Below, piece by piece: positions 44,301 through 50,100 of a stretch of 64,000 nt of DNA. The position numbers were made by a program, and so were the translations under genes. Origin of the DNA: Lanius collurio. Taxonomy: Eukaryota > Chordata > Aves > Passeriformes > Laniidae. Where the stretch lies: contig JACBWW010000021.1 in NCBI GenBank assembly GCA_020086605.1, positions 2,078,209 to 2,142,208 of the forward strand, read 5' to 3'. Numbering within the stretch: position 1 is the first letter of the stretch; each line of letters starts with the position of its first letter. The notes beneath the pieces are model-generated. The model was not told where the DNA came from. It saw only the letters and a list, made by a program, of their open reading frames with translations, and made no database searches.

Positions 44301-45617
44301 GCACTACTGTGAGTCTTCTGAACCACCAAGAAAGGGAAAGGGTATATTGGAAACATTCCTGCTCATCACTCAACTTCATAAGGCTTTTTTTGAAGTTTGC
44401 AATTGCACTGCAATAATAATTAAAGGAAAAGCCCTACTATAAAATCTGAGAAGTCCTTGGCTTTTCTTTGAGGTTCATGATGTTCAGGGATATTTATCAC
44501 TCAATGTCTGAATTCAACAGCTGTCTACAAGCTCTGCCTTGAGAGACCAGCATGATAAGAACACACAGCTTTTATCTGAAAACTGAAGCTCTGTAACTAG
44601 ACTTCCAAAGGACTCCTGCAAAGCAGAACAAATTCTGAGCAATAGTAATGAAGCCCATGACCAGCAAGTTTCTCCAACAATTCAGACAAGATTTTTGAAA
44701 CGGCTGTAAAGGTTGAGAGCTTAAACCTCAATAAACAACCTGCTTCAAGAATTACATTCCAGTAGCATTATATACAACACAGCACCAAAGGGCTTTGAAG
44801 TATCTGAATTTTTTGACAACTTTGACTATGTTAAAACCAGACCTTTTGTCCATGGTATTTCCCAGTCTGCATTCACCTAATTTGCTCAATAGGTACAGAG
44901 ACACTTACATTTCATTAACATGTAGCACCATGGTAACTACAGTATGCACGGCATGGTGATAATTTTAGTTATTAAGAAGTTTCAAACATTTCTCTTTGCA
45001 CATTTTGGAGGTATCCAGCCATCCTTTTGTAATTTGTGTTCTCTTCCTTTGCTGAGGTATAAAATAAGTCTGCCCAGATTTTCTTAGAAAACATTGCCGG
45101 AAACAGTGCTTTAAGTAGGTAATACCAAAGAAATTGCGCTCCAAGCAGGACAGCAATTACTCATCTTTTAGCAAACAAGATATTTATTGAAGAAGTCAAA
45201 ATTTCACAAGAAACATCCAATGTGGGAAAACCTTTGTCAGGACAAAAGGAAGAAAGACAACTCTGCTACTTTCTATCACTTAAAATCTGTATGCGCTTAT
45301 TCCCTTTCACTCCAGAGCCTTACAATTTAAATTTAAAAAAACCAACAAAGCAAAACAGGAACAGGGTAATGTAAAAAACCCCCATGGGTTTATGTCTATT
45401 TTCAGTTCAGCCAATAAACAGACGTAGGACAAATTCAGGAACTCACCTTGCCCTGTTTGGGCCTCTGGCACTCGCTCCCGAATAACTCTACAGGCATCGT
45501 ACACGGCAGTGGATGGCTCAAACTGCATTGTCTTCACTACATTGCACTGACGGACACAGATCTTCAAGGAAAGGGCTACCATGGTGCCAAGTCACTTGTA
45601 AGTTCCTACTAAAGTAC
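2246..45617 (-). CDS. TLN2: Talin-2 gene, 30 coding exons (5' part, residues 1-1373)
   Basis: Talin-2 is a large cytoskeletal adaptor that binds integrin beta tails through its FERM head and actin and vinculin through its helical rod, at focal adhesions and muscle costameres. Thirty exons on the minus strand join in phase with GT/AG borders to give 1373 uninterrupted codons. By family numbering these are F0 (about 1-88), F1 (89-205), F2 (206-308), F3 (309-405), linker (406-484), R1 (485-658), R2 (659-789), R3 (790-914), R4 (915-1047), R5 (1048-1209), R6 (1209-1360) and the start of R7. R361/W362 and S339 of F3 are present. TLN1 is excluded by ICVRQCNVVK in F0 and KTVGELLVTICSRIG in F1. Talin-2 is about 2540 residues, so the gene continues past the left edge. 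No frameshift or stop was seen. Exon numbers here count coding exons only. Confidence 0.97.
2455..2600 (+). mobile_element. Fragment of the same LTR family
   Basis: The 28 nt at 2466-2493 match 24212-24239 of the intron 12 LTR with one difference, and a weaker match continues through 'actggtga'. Orientation is the same (+). The outer limits are uncertain because similarity fades; the open reading frame across it is part of the repeat, not a gene. Confidence 0.55.
5032..5171 (-). CDS. TLN2: TLN2 coding exon 29 (R6, residues 1296-1341)
   Basis: 140 nt encode TKEDQIQVIGNLKSISMASS through NLLAAAA, with AG left over for Arg1342. Acceptor GCTTTCCAG, donor GTAAGG. The following intron (2340-5031) carries an LTR fragment near 2455-2600, close to the next exon, and is otherwise AT-rich with a short CAAATACAACA tandem repeat at about 3729-3754. 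Confidence 0.97.
7261..7458 (-). CDS. TLN2: TLN2 coding exon 28 (R6, residues 1230-1295)
   Basis: 198 nt encode LPPSSKSFQEAQSELNQAAA through FDEFLDAGIEMAGQAQ, rod bundle R6. Acceptor TCTCTTACAG, donor GTAAGT, phase 0. The following intron (5172-7260) has two chance + strand ORFs (5780-6151, 6504-6881) and nothing recognised. Confidence 0.97.
8316..8435 (-). CDS. TLN2: TLN2 coding exon 27 (R5-R6, residues 1190-1229)
   Basis: 120 nt encode VAKAVSHSLNNCVNCLPGQK and DVDVALKSIGESSKKLLVDS. Acceptor TGTTGTAG, donor GTAAGA, phase 0. The following intron (7459-8315) contains a chance 154-codon + strand ORF (7674-8138) with no family match that I recognise. Confidence 0.97.
9221..9429 (-). CDS. TLN2: TLN2 coding exon 26 (R5, residues 1120-1189)
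   Basis: 209 nt encode GVAARETAQALKTLAQAARG through GDADSQQRLAQ. Acceptor GACCACAG, donor GTAGGC, entry phase 1, exit phase 0. The following intron (8436-9220) has nothing recognised. Confidence 0.97.
10500..10568 (-). other. Exon-like element in TLN2 intron 25
   Basis: On the minus strand a pyrimidine-rich acceptor (CATCTCTTCCTAG) is followed by 69 open nucleotides and a strong donor (GAG then GTAAAG). The phase-0 reading is VLPGLMYNAAALADSLSIFA then SFE, an Ala/Leu-rich helix-like peptide. The host intron is phase 1, and in that phase the element has an in-frame TGA, so as an ordinary cassette it would truncate talin-2. An internal acceptor (ACCAG) gives a 59-nt version that is open from exon 25 but joins in frame only to coding exon 27, skipping exon 26. 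It could be a poison exon, a mutually exclusive exon or chance. Confidence 0.35.
10982..11084 (-). CDS. TLN2: TLN2 coding exon 25 (R5, residues 1086-1119)
   Basis: 103 nt encode LEKCTQDLGSTSKAVGSSMA and QLLTCAAQGNEHYT, leaving phase 1. Acceptor TTTTTTACAG, donor GTACTG. The following intron (9430-10981) holds an exon-like element at 10500-10568, listed separately. Confidence 0.97.
11681..11809 (-). CDS. TLN2: TLN2 coding exon 24 (R5, residues 1043-1085)
   Basis: 129 nt encode AHEACGPMEIDSALNTVQTL through DGQLKPLPGET. Acceptor TGAATAG, donor GTAATT, phase 0. The following intron (11085-11680) has a short TTTG/TTTTT-rich patch near its start and no recognised element. Confidence 0.97.
12749..12883 (-). 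CDS. TLN2: TLN2 coding exon 23 (R4, residues 998-1042)
   Basis: 135 nt encode PGSKMVASAKAAVPTVTDQA through ATSLAELRTASQK. Acceptor TTTGAACAG; the donor GTAGGT has a second GT four bases further on. Phase 0. The following intron (11810-12748) includes a GC-richer patch near 12420-12680, not identified. Confidence 0.97.
14101..14154. repeat. 21-nt perfect direct repeat
   Basis: ACTTATCACAAATGAAAACA plus T occurs at 14101-14121 and again at 14134-14154, with a partial copy (TCACAAATGA) between. It is a local 33-nt tandem duplication, 54 nt from the donor side of coding exon 22. Confidence 0.9.
14208..14321 (-). CDS. TLN2: TLN2 coding exon 22 (R4, residues 960-997)
   Basis: 114 nt encode NVADHIPQLVQGVRGSQAQA then EDLSAQLALINSSQNFLQ. 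First residue Asn where human has Ala as I remember it. Acceptor GTTTTAG, donor GTGAAG, phase 0. The following intron (12884-14207) holds the 21-nt direct repeat near 14101-14154 close to this exon. Confidence 0.96.
16072..16185 (-). CDS. TLN2: TLN2 coding exon 21 (R4, residues 922-959)
   Basis: 114 nt encode IAAKQAAAAATQTIAASQNA and on to HQQLVQSCK. The acceptor is an unusual GAAAG after TTTTTCTT; no other AG fits the reading frame. First residue Ile where I remember Val in human. Donor GTAAAC, phase 0. The following intron (14322-16071) has nothing recognised beyond an A-run at 14382-14393. Confidence 0.95.
17696..17824 (-). CDS. TLN2: TLN2 coding exon 20 (R3-R4, residues 879-921)
   Basis: 129 nt encode GAAANPENEDQQQRLREAAE through AIKKKIVNRLE. 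Acceptor TTTTGTGCAG; the donor GTTAGA is weaker than consensus. Phase 0. The following intron (16186-17695) has nothing recognised. Confidence 0.97.
18894..19060 (-). CDS. TLN2: TLN2 coding exon 19 (R3, residues 823-878)
   Basis: 167 nt encode GEMVRQARVLAQATSDLVNA through ADSTARMVEAAK, helices of R3. Acceptor GCTCCCCAG, donor GTACCA, exit phase 0. The following intron (17825-18893) includes a GC-richer stretch (about 18290-18690) with overlapping chance ORFs on both strands and no recognisable product. Confidence 0.97.
19947..20241 (-). CDS. TLN2: TLN2 coding exon 18 (R2-R3, residues 725-822)
   Basis: The largest coding exon, 295 nt, encodes VVSPTISSPVCQEQLIEAGK through RYDQATDTIMCVTESIFSSM and GDA. 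It spans the end of R2 and start of R3, the bundle pair that binds RIAM and, when R3 unfolds under force, vinculin; the Thr-rich DTIMCVTES helix belongs to R3. It is far richer in G+C and CpG than the surrounding gene. The donor GTGAGT at 19946-19941 leaves phase 1. The following intron (19061-19946) has nothing recognised. Confidence 0.97.
20373..20540 (-). CDS. TLN2: TLN2 coding exon 17 (R2, residues 669-724)
   Basis: 168 nt encode DVLMSLAKAVANAAAMLVLK through CALSTSQLVACAK, rod bundle R2. Acceptor TTTACCAG, donor GTGAGG, phase 0. The following intron is only 131 nt. Confidence 0.97.
21637..21735 (-). CDS. TLN2: TLN2 coding exon 16 (R1-R2, residues 636-668)
   Basis: 99 nt encode PRQTVLTAAGSIGQASGELL and RQIGENETDERFQ at the R1 to R2 boundary. 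Acceptor CTCTTCCCAG, donor GTAATG, phase 0. The following intron (20541-21636) holds AT-rich sequence with a poly-A run at 20729-20741. Confidence 0.97.
21874..22082 (-). CDS. TLN2: TLN2 coding exon 15 (R1, residues 566-635)
   Basis: 209 nt encode GDPVDTDYTAVGCAITTISS through SDLLKAVQPTSGE, an amphipathic Ala/Leu-rich helical segment of R1. Acceptor GCTCTGCAG, donor GTGAGT, exit phase 0. Only a 138-nt intron separates it from the next exon. Confidence 0.97.
22741..22849 (-). CDS. TLN2: TLN2 coding exon 14 (R1, residues 530-565)
   Basis: 109 nt encode ASRVWVQNKVDESKHEIHSQ then VDAITAGTASVVNLTA; the VDESKHEIHSQVDAITAGTA block is near-invariant in talins. Acceptor CTCTTCAG, donor GTAAAT, exit phase 1. 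The following intron (22083-22740) has nothing recognised. Confidence 0.97.
23487..23600 (-). CDS. TLN2: TLN2 coding exon 13 (R1, residues 492-529)
   Basis: 114 nt encode TSAQQALMGTINTSMHAVQQ through LPPLGQDM, the first helices of rod bundle R1. Acceptor CTTGCAG, donor GTGAGT, phase 0. The following intron (22850-23486) has nothing recognised. Confidence 0.97.
24076..25046 (+). mobile_element. Degenerate endogenous retroviral (ERVL-type) solo LTR
   Basis: The segment resembles the LTRs of passerine ERVL elements as I remember them. It has a start region with GTGTCTCTGGCAAGGTTTTG, a GC-rich body with repeated 'ggagcagg' and 'tgcagc' phrases, GTGAAGTTGAGCCTG, then a polyadenylation signal AATAAA at 24840-24845. 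This is followed by GATCTCCCTGTCTTCATCTTGAC and a terminal AAGGTCAATTCACTATACA. It lies in intron 12 in the opposite orientation to TLN2. No internal gag, pol or env sequence flanks it, so it looks like a solo LTR. Target-site duplications were not evident, so both ends are approximate. Confidence 0.7.
25498..25678 (-). CDS. TLN2: TLN2 coding exon 12 (linker to R1, residues 431-491)
   Basis: 181 nt complete Lys431 and read PTILQQQFNRTGKVEHGSVA through QMHRGHMPPL. The LQQQ run (435-438) corresponds to the talin calpain cleavage site that frees the head. Pro432 replaces the Ser I remember in human talin-2. The donor GTGAGA at 25497-25492 is placed so that Leu491 joins Thr492 of the next exon. 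The following intron (23601-25497) carries the LTR at about 24076-25046. Confidence 0.95.
27284..27360 (-). CDS. TLN2: TLN2 coding exon 11 (linker, residues 406-430)
   Basis: 77 nt encode KQSKDRFGLEGDEESTMLEE then SVSPK. Ser428 of SVSPKK aligns with talin-1 Ser425, a Cdk5 site that influences head turnover. The donor GTGAGT at 27283-27278 leaves AA for the next codon. The following intron (25679-27283) has no recognised element. Confidence 0.95.
29641..29742 (-). CDS. TLN2: TLN2 coding exon 10 (end of F3, residues 372-405)
   Basis: 102 nt encode DFGEYQESYYSVQTTEGEQI and SQLIAGYIDIILKK, the C-terminal F3 helix. Acceptor TTTCTTCAG, donor GTACAG, phase 0. The following intron (27361-29640) is AT-rich with chance ORFs only. 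Confidence 0.97.
30616..30771 (-). CDS. TLN2: TLN2 coding exon 9 (F3 PTB fold, residues 320-371)
   Basis: 156 nt cover most of the F3 phosphotyrosine-binding-like fold that binds the integrin beta NPxY motif and PIPKI-gamma. VKRWAASPKSF places R361 and W362, equivalent to talin-1 R358/W359. TKDSVMRV places Ser339, a residue reported to give talin-2 stronger integrin binding than talin-1 (Cys there). Acceptor TTTTTGTAG, donor GTAATC, phase 0. The following intron (29743-30615) has nothing recognised. Confidence 0.97.
31124..31228 (-). CDS. TLN2: TLN2 coding exon 8 (F2-F3, residues 285-319)
   Basis: 105 nt encode EHKNCGEMTEIEAKVKYVKL and ARSLRTYGVSFFLVK, the last F2 helix and first F3 strand. 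Acceptor CTCTTACAG, donor GTAATG, phase 0 both ends. The following intron (30772-31123) is 352 nt with nothing recognised. Confidence 0.97.
31975..32290. promoter_or_regulatory. CpG-dense block in TLN2 intron 7
   Basis: About 14 CpG dinucleotides fall in roughly 300 nt, counted by eye, while flanking intron sequence has almost none. Long overlapping ORFs occur on both strands as a by-product of base composition. It may be a small intragenic CpG island, an internal promoter or a younger insertion. I recognise no repeat family. Confidence 0.3.
33331..33394 (-). CDS. TLN2: TLN2 coding exon 7 (F2, residues 263-284)
   Basis: The smallest coding exon, 64 nt, encodes LKEFLPKEYTKQRGAEKRI then FQ. 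Thr273 stands where I remember Ile in human talin-2. Acceptor TTTTTTTTCCCCCTAG, donor GTAATT, exit phase 0. The following intron (31229-33330) contains the CpG-dense block described separately. Confidence 0.95.
37753..37880 (-). CDS. TLN2: TLN2 coding exon 6 (F2, residues 221-262)
   Basis: 128 nt encode ARDDILNGSHPVSFEKACEF and on to HVEHKHKPGFL, part of the helical F2 subdomain. The donor must be GTAAAC at 37752-37747; reading two bases further gives an immediate stop, and GA plus C of the next exon restores Asp263. Acceptor CTCTAG. The following intron (33395-37752) is the longest between coding exons, 4.4 kb. It is AT-rich with poly-A runs (34224-34236) and no recognised element. Confidence 0.96.
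38176..38254. repeat. Tandem duplication in a CA/TG-rich microsatellite
   Basis: A 32-nt unit (38176-38207) is followed directly by a 34-nt copy (38208-38241) differing by an inserted AT and one substitution, then a third partial copy. Each unit contains ACACATAT and ATATGTGT, so it can also fold on itself. Confidence 0.85.
39332..39474 (-). CDS. TLN2: TLN2 coding exon 5 (F1-F2, residues 173-220)
   Basis: 143 nt encode LNWLDHSRTFREQGVDENET through RRKFFYSDQNVDSRDPVQLN and LLYVQ, the F1 to F2 junction. Acceptor TTGCAG, donor GTACAG, exit phase 0. The following intron (37881-39331) contains the TG/CA tandem duplication at 38176-38254, an A/T homopolymer cluster near 38669-38697, and a chance 110-codon + strand ORF. 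Confidence 0.97.
40340..40492 (-). CDS. TLN2: TLN2 coding exon 4 (F1 and its loop, residues 122-172)
   Basis: 153 nt encode GITNYEEYSLIQESIEEKKE and the basic F1 loop (KKDRTLLRDERKMEKLKAK, about residues 148-166) that in talins contacts acidic lipid, ending HTDDD. Acceptor ATTCCAG, donor GTGAGT, exit phase 1. The following intron (39475-40339) has no recognised element. Confidence 0.97.
41941..42070 (-). CDS. TLN2: TLN2 coding exon 3 (F0-F1, residues 79-121)
   Basis: 130 nt begin DILEYKKKQRPQKIRMLDGS and run through VDDSKTVGELLVTICSRI. The GELLVTICSR stretch is talin-2-like; talin-1 has a different stretch here. Acceptor CTAG, donor GTAAGA, exit phase 1. The following intron (40493-41940) is AT-rich and holds nothing recognised. 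Confidence 0.97.
42725..42822 (-). CDS. TLN2: TLN2 coding exon 2 (F0, residues 46-78)
   Basis: 98 nt encode ASDYGLFLSDDDPRKGIWLE and on to YYMLRNG, the end of the ubiquitin-like F0 fold. The acceptor is TTCTGCAG and the donor GTATGG is a weaker GTAT type. Entry phase 1, exit phase 0. The following intron (42071-42724) has no recognisable element. Confidence 0.97.
44100..44312 (+). mobile_element. Possible retroviral pol-like remnant
   Basis: A + strand frame in intron 1 contains a His/His motif of the form HENHGHL preceded by GHAPGNEIAGAV and followed by an Ala/Val-rich stretch and a cysteine. This recalls the RNase H to integrase zinc-finger junction of endogenous retroviruses. The frame is short, the second cysteine of a zinc finger is not clear, and no LTR lies nearby. 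Chance is a real alternative. Confidence 0.28.
45447..45617 (-). CDS. TLN2: TLN2 coding exon 1 (start codon, F0, residues 1-45)
   Basis: The ATG at 45582-45580 lies in a strong context (CACCATGG: A at -3, G at +4). The 35 nt at 45583-45617 are 5' UTR after an acceptor with a T-run (TTTTTTTCAG). The donor GTGAGT is at 45446-45441, leaving phase 1. The peptide starts MVALSLKICV and includes K17, R32 and R37, which align with talin-1 K15, R30 and R35, the F0 residues linked to Rap1 binding. The C13-N14 region carries the two-residue insertion typical of talin-2. The following intron (42823-45446) holds poly-purine patches and a possible retroviral pol remnant near 44100-44312, and nothing else I recognise. 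Confidence 0.97.
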
Positions 45618-46454
45618 CTGAAAAAAACAGTAATGGCATTGTTGCTTACAGTTTTCAATTTAATGCTTTAATAGACTCAGCTTTCCATTAAACAAATGAA
45701 ACTAGTTCAGTAGAATTAGATTTATTCAATTGAACTTCTATATAAAGTCTCATTAATACCATCAAGCTAGAAACTATCCAAAACATGTATTTTTCTTGGT
45801 ATAATGGAAATCCATTTTTCAAAAACTTGTGTACACATTCTAAATGTTCATACTTTTTTTGAGGTAGGTTGAAATAGTGCATAGGAAAACAATATAATAA
45901 TTGGGTATATTGCCAACATATCAACTGCTGACATAAAATTCTTTTTATCTCACCACACATTTTTCTTAGCCCATTTAGACGTGCTGGTTATCAACAGCTT
46001 AAAATAACTGCTTCATCAAAAGTAGGATTTTCTTAGCACATAATTACTCTTCCCTGAAGATTCTGAAGTGTGCAAAACAGTGTTACGGTTTTTCTCAAGT
46101 CTCCACATAGATCTGCTAGATGTTTTTAGCCTGTTGCACAGCTACAAGAGCTTCAAGAATGAGTTATTTTTCATTTCAGTTCTATTTCAGAAACTACACT
46201 AAATTTGACAGCATTTTTTTACAGAAACAGGAAGCTACAGATGCTTTTTGTATTGTTTCATTTTGTAGATAGTCTGGGTTTTGTCTCCAGTGTCTTCCCT
46301 TGCTGTTTTAACAGTTCAAACCTCTCTTCCATCACTAGACTTTCCACAACAATCTCCAAGAACTCTTCAGAACTTAAATCCTTCCTCAATAAATACAGAA
46401 TGCACTAGAATCCCCAAATAATTTCTGCATAAATTTATGCTTTTGTTTTTAAAC
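45618..46454. other. DNA immediately upstream of the first coding exon
   Basis: The 3' part of an intron that ends in the acceptor at 45618-45620. It is AT-rich, with chance ORFs and no recognised element. I cannot place the next non-coding 5' exon of TLN2 from sequence alone. Confidence 0.7.
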
Positions 46455-47120
46455 AGGAGTTCCCCAGGGGATCCTACTGACTAACTGGAAGAGCTGGAAG
46501 TTTGTTTTCCTCAAGTTCAGGGGCCTGACTTTACCCTTCCTACGGCCCTCACAATTGCCAACCCCACTAGTGCCTGGGGACTGCAGGCCAGACTGGCCCC
46601 AGCTCAGCATCCCCAGTTAGGTCCTGTGGGTCACCACCAGGAGCGGCACCGCCCTCACTCCGGAAGGGCTGTCTGTTCCCTGCTGTCCGAGGTGACCCTG
46701 CATGCACTCCCTGAGCCTCCTGCATTGCCTACAGCTCACGGTGCTGCTTTTCCAGCAGCTGCAGGAGAAGATGAAGTCCCTCAGCAGGATGAGGGCCTGG
46801 AATGCCTCCTGCTGCTGGAGCCAGCGCTTTGTCAATAGGCTCCCCTTGCATGGGGCAGCCTGCAGCAGACACCAGCCTTGAGGTTCCCTGTGCTGCCTCA
46901 GACTCTGCAGTCTTTCAACCTGCCCACGGCTGCTCTTCAGAGACAGCTCTTGGCACCCTCTCCGGATGTAGAGGGTAACACCTGTCCCTCTCCCTTCGGA
47001 ACTGCAGGTAGCCATCGAGAGCCACACCCCAGCCATGGCATTCATTTCAGCAGGTTTCAGTAAAGGCAACCAGGCCATAGCTTTCTATCAGCAAGGTGTA
47101 CTCCTGTTACTGTGATTCAA
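46455..47120 (-). mobile_element. CR1 non-LTR retrotransposon remnant (ORF2 endonuclease)
   Basis: Read on the minus strand, broken frames show the order of motifs expected of the CR1 endonuclease domain. These are ESYGLVAFTET, then GWGVALDGY, then a shifted frame with VTLYIRRG, ELSLKSSRGQVE, ALILLRDF and CWKSSTVSCRQCRRLRECM, and finally LNLRKTNFQLF with VSRIPWG. Stops and frame changes show it is long dead. It lies in coding-free DNA just upstream of the first coding exon, in the same orientation as TLN2. The 3' CR1 terminus and reverse transcriptase are absent. Confidence 0.82.
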
Positions 47121-50100
47121 TGCTGTACCGGCTAACTTAAAAACAAGCAGAGGTCCTGTTTCTTAGAGAAAGTTCTTTTTAAAGTACATTGTTTACGTTT
47201 TAGGCTTGTTAATATTTTTACTTTGTGATAGTGCACCACATAAACCATAAACACGTGTCAAAAGGAACCTCAAAAGGCAGCCTAGCATAGTGCCTTGCAT
47301 TGCAAAATGATGCATCCCTATGGTGTCCCTGCCAGATGCTCATTCAATCCATTCTGACAAAGCTCCATGCAAATGGAGTCCACAACTTTCACAGGTAAGC
47401 TGCTCCATTTTTATTTTTCTTTTTGCTATTTCTACATTTTGGATGGTTCTCCCTTTCACTGGTTTTCAACTTAGGTTCTCCACTCTGCAAAACATTTTTC
47501 CCCTTCCCTACATAAACAGACATACAAATTTAACCCTGACATCTTTAATGCACTTTAACAAGTTGGGAACCTGTTACTGAGTCTTCCAACTGCCACTCCT
47601 TTTATTTTCTGTGTCAAATTAAACTCAAAGACAGAAGGACCTAAACAGTCTGGTTCCCTCCAGTTCAGTGCTCTTGGTGTCAGAGGCACCAAAGAACGCT
47701 TCATCTGAAAAAGAGCTTATGAAAACAGCTCATGACTTATCAGCTTCCTCCAACACTGTGTTCTCAAACTCAAGAGAAAGGTTTTCATTTGCCTCTCCCA
47801 GATTATCCTCAGGCTCTAAATCTCCCCACTTGGCTTTCAGTAATAAATGGGACAGGCAGTTTCCATCTCCTGGGTAACAGCCAGAACAGGACAGCTGTTT
47901 TTTCTCAAAAGAACTAAGAACTTGGTCAAGAAAAATGGCTGAGATCACAGAGAAAAACAAGGGGAAAATATCTTCCATGCTCCCTTTATCTTCTATACAT
48001 TGATTCACACCACATTTAAATATTTCTCTGTGCAAGTAATGGACTCTGTGCTTCACCCAAAACCACTTGGTCAGTGGAATGGCTGACCAAAAGTTAAAAG
48101 GATCCTGGAAATTAAGAGAATTTTACATGAAATGGTTTGCCTAGTACTGTCTAATTCTCTGTGGGTAATGAAATAGGAAATTTCTAAATCAGACTGTGAC
48201 TGATCTGTGCTTGTAAGGTGGGAGACTGGAATAATAAATTATGGATCTGACAGCTTTGGGAGAGACAGCAGCAGCTTCAAGCTCTTTAAAAAGCCATAGA
48301 TGATAACTCAGAGAACCCAGTGCCTGCAGACACGTATCACATATCAAGGCCTCGAGCTGAACCATCCCAGTGCTCATGTTCTGGAAAATCCAAACAAAAC
48401 AAAATTCTAACCCGTGCTTGAATTAAAATGAGCAGGCCTTGGTGTGCTCACAGAGATACCTTGCCAGCAAAGAAAACAAGCATAAATACTGCAAGCCCAT
48501 ACTATTCAAGATAATAAGATATAAGGTAAGAGAGTAAGATGTTATCCCAAGATGTTATAAAGGACTAAAAAGTGGAACAAGAATGAGGCAGCAATAAGTA
48601 ACCTCAAGCTGAAGCAATGGGCACCTCCGGGTTAAAGAGTGATTATACATGATTAGCCAGAACATCTGTGGCAGGAGCACCCTCCAGCACAGCAGCAGGA
48701 AGGAAACACTGTCCCAGCGGGGACACCACGGGCTCTGGTCCTGTACCTCAGCAGGACAAAGCTTGAGAGGACACCTTCACTCCATTTGCACAGCCTTTCT
48801 GCAAGCCTCAGCTGAGTTACTGTACCCTTCCCCAAAGCTCCCTGCTTGGACACATTCTCACTAGAGCTAGGATGCCATTACTATTAAATAACAAAAGGTG
48901 TGGACTTAGAAGCAGATACATACTCCATGAACTGTTAAAATATTTTTCTTCAATAATTTCTCTTCATTAAAAAAAGCTTTCTGAAATTCTAAGGACCACT
49001 ATTTGCAAAACCAAACATCTCTTCATATCTTATAAAGTGGGTATTTTCAGTGAAACAATTTGAACATTAAATACAAAGAAATATTCTCTGATGAAACACT
49101 TATACATATTAAAAGACCTTAGGTCTATTTTCCCTGAAATAAGTGTGTAAATTGCATATTGCAAATCAAAAACTAATAATTCAAACAAAAGCTCCAATAC
49201 ATTTGTTTGAGAAATGTCCCTAAATTAACAGGAAGAAAGTTGATGCCAAAACACACCCACTCAATTTCCACTGAAAAATAATTTAAAATTGCTTTTCCTC
49301 CTGGTGTCATTCAAGAGGAGCAAAACTGAACTAACCAACACCTAGCAGGACTGCCAAAGCTGAGTAACAAACTAATCTGTTCATATCCTACTGCACTTCT
49401 CCTCACGCAGTCCCAAAAGTAATTTCTAGAAAAGTTTTTTCTAATTAAACATTATTTTCTACACACTGGCTGTGCTACCACAGTAAATGAACAACTTTTG
49501 CATGGATTTACTCTCAAACTTCCTTCTTCCACTTCTGCCTCACCAGCAAATGGCTTTTTCAACCAGCTTCCTAAAAAGCCTTCTGTAGCAGTATGCAAAA
49601 AATGAGTTGTCTGCTCTTTGCGAATGTGTCTATGTTAAAATGTTAGAAGCACTGAGATAGATGACACACATATTGTCAAGTTCAGACTTGACCTAGTTAG
49701 AAAGCTTCCATGGCTTTTTGTCAGTCAGTGTAGGATCCAACTCTACACTACTGAAAACTTCTCAAGTCAAACCAATACTCTGAATGTGAGCCTCAGGTAA
49801 TGTACAAAACCAGTCTCCATTACACAATAACTTGCCAAGGTAACTAACATAATGAAATCACAACTACAGAAATTCCAGAAAAGATATCCCAATAAACTAA
49901 ATTGTACCTGAGAGCCCAGCTCTGCTAGACTGGGAAGGTGGCACAGACATTATAAATACCTCATCAGCTGCTGTACACAGAGACAGACCAAGGCAAGGGG
50001 CAGCAGAGTTATCTCAAGAAGCATTTTACAAGGCCTCTCAAGAGACATGGAACACAAGGTAAATGGCTGTTTCTCCAAATACTGACAAGGACAGAAGCTC

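Noticed and set aside
47320..47590. Pyrimidine-rich segment resembling an ancient LINE 3' end
   Set aside because: Similarity is impressionistic and no diagnostic motif was found.
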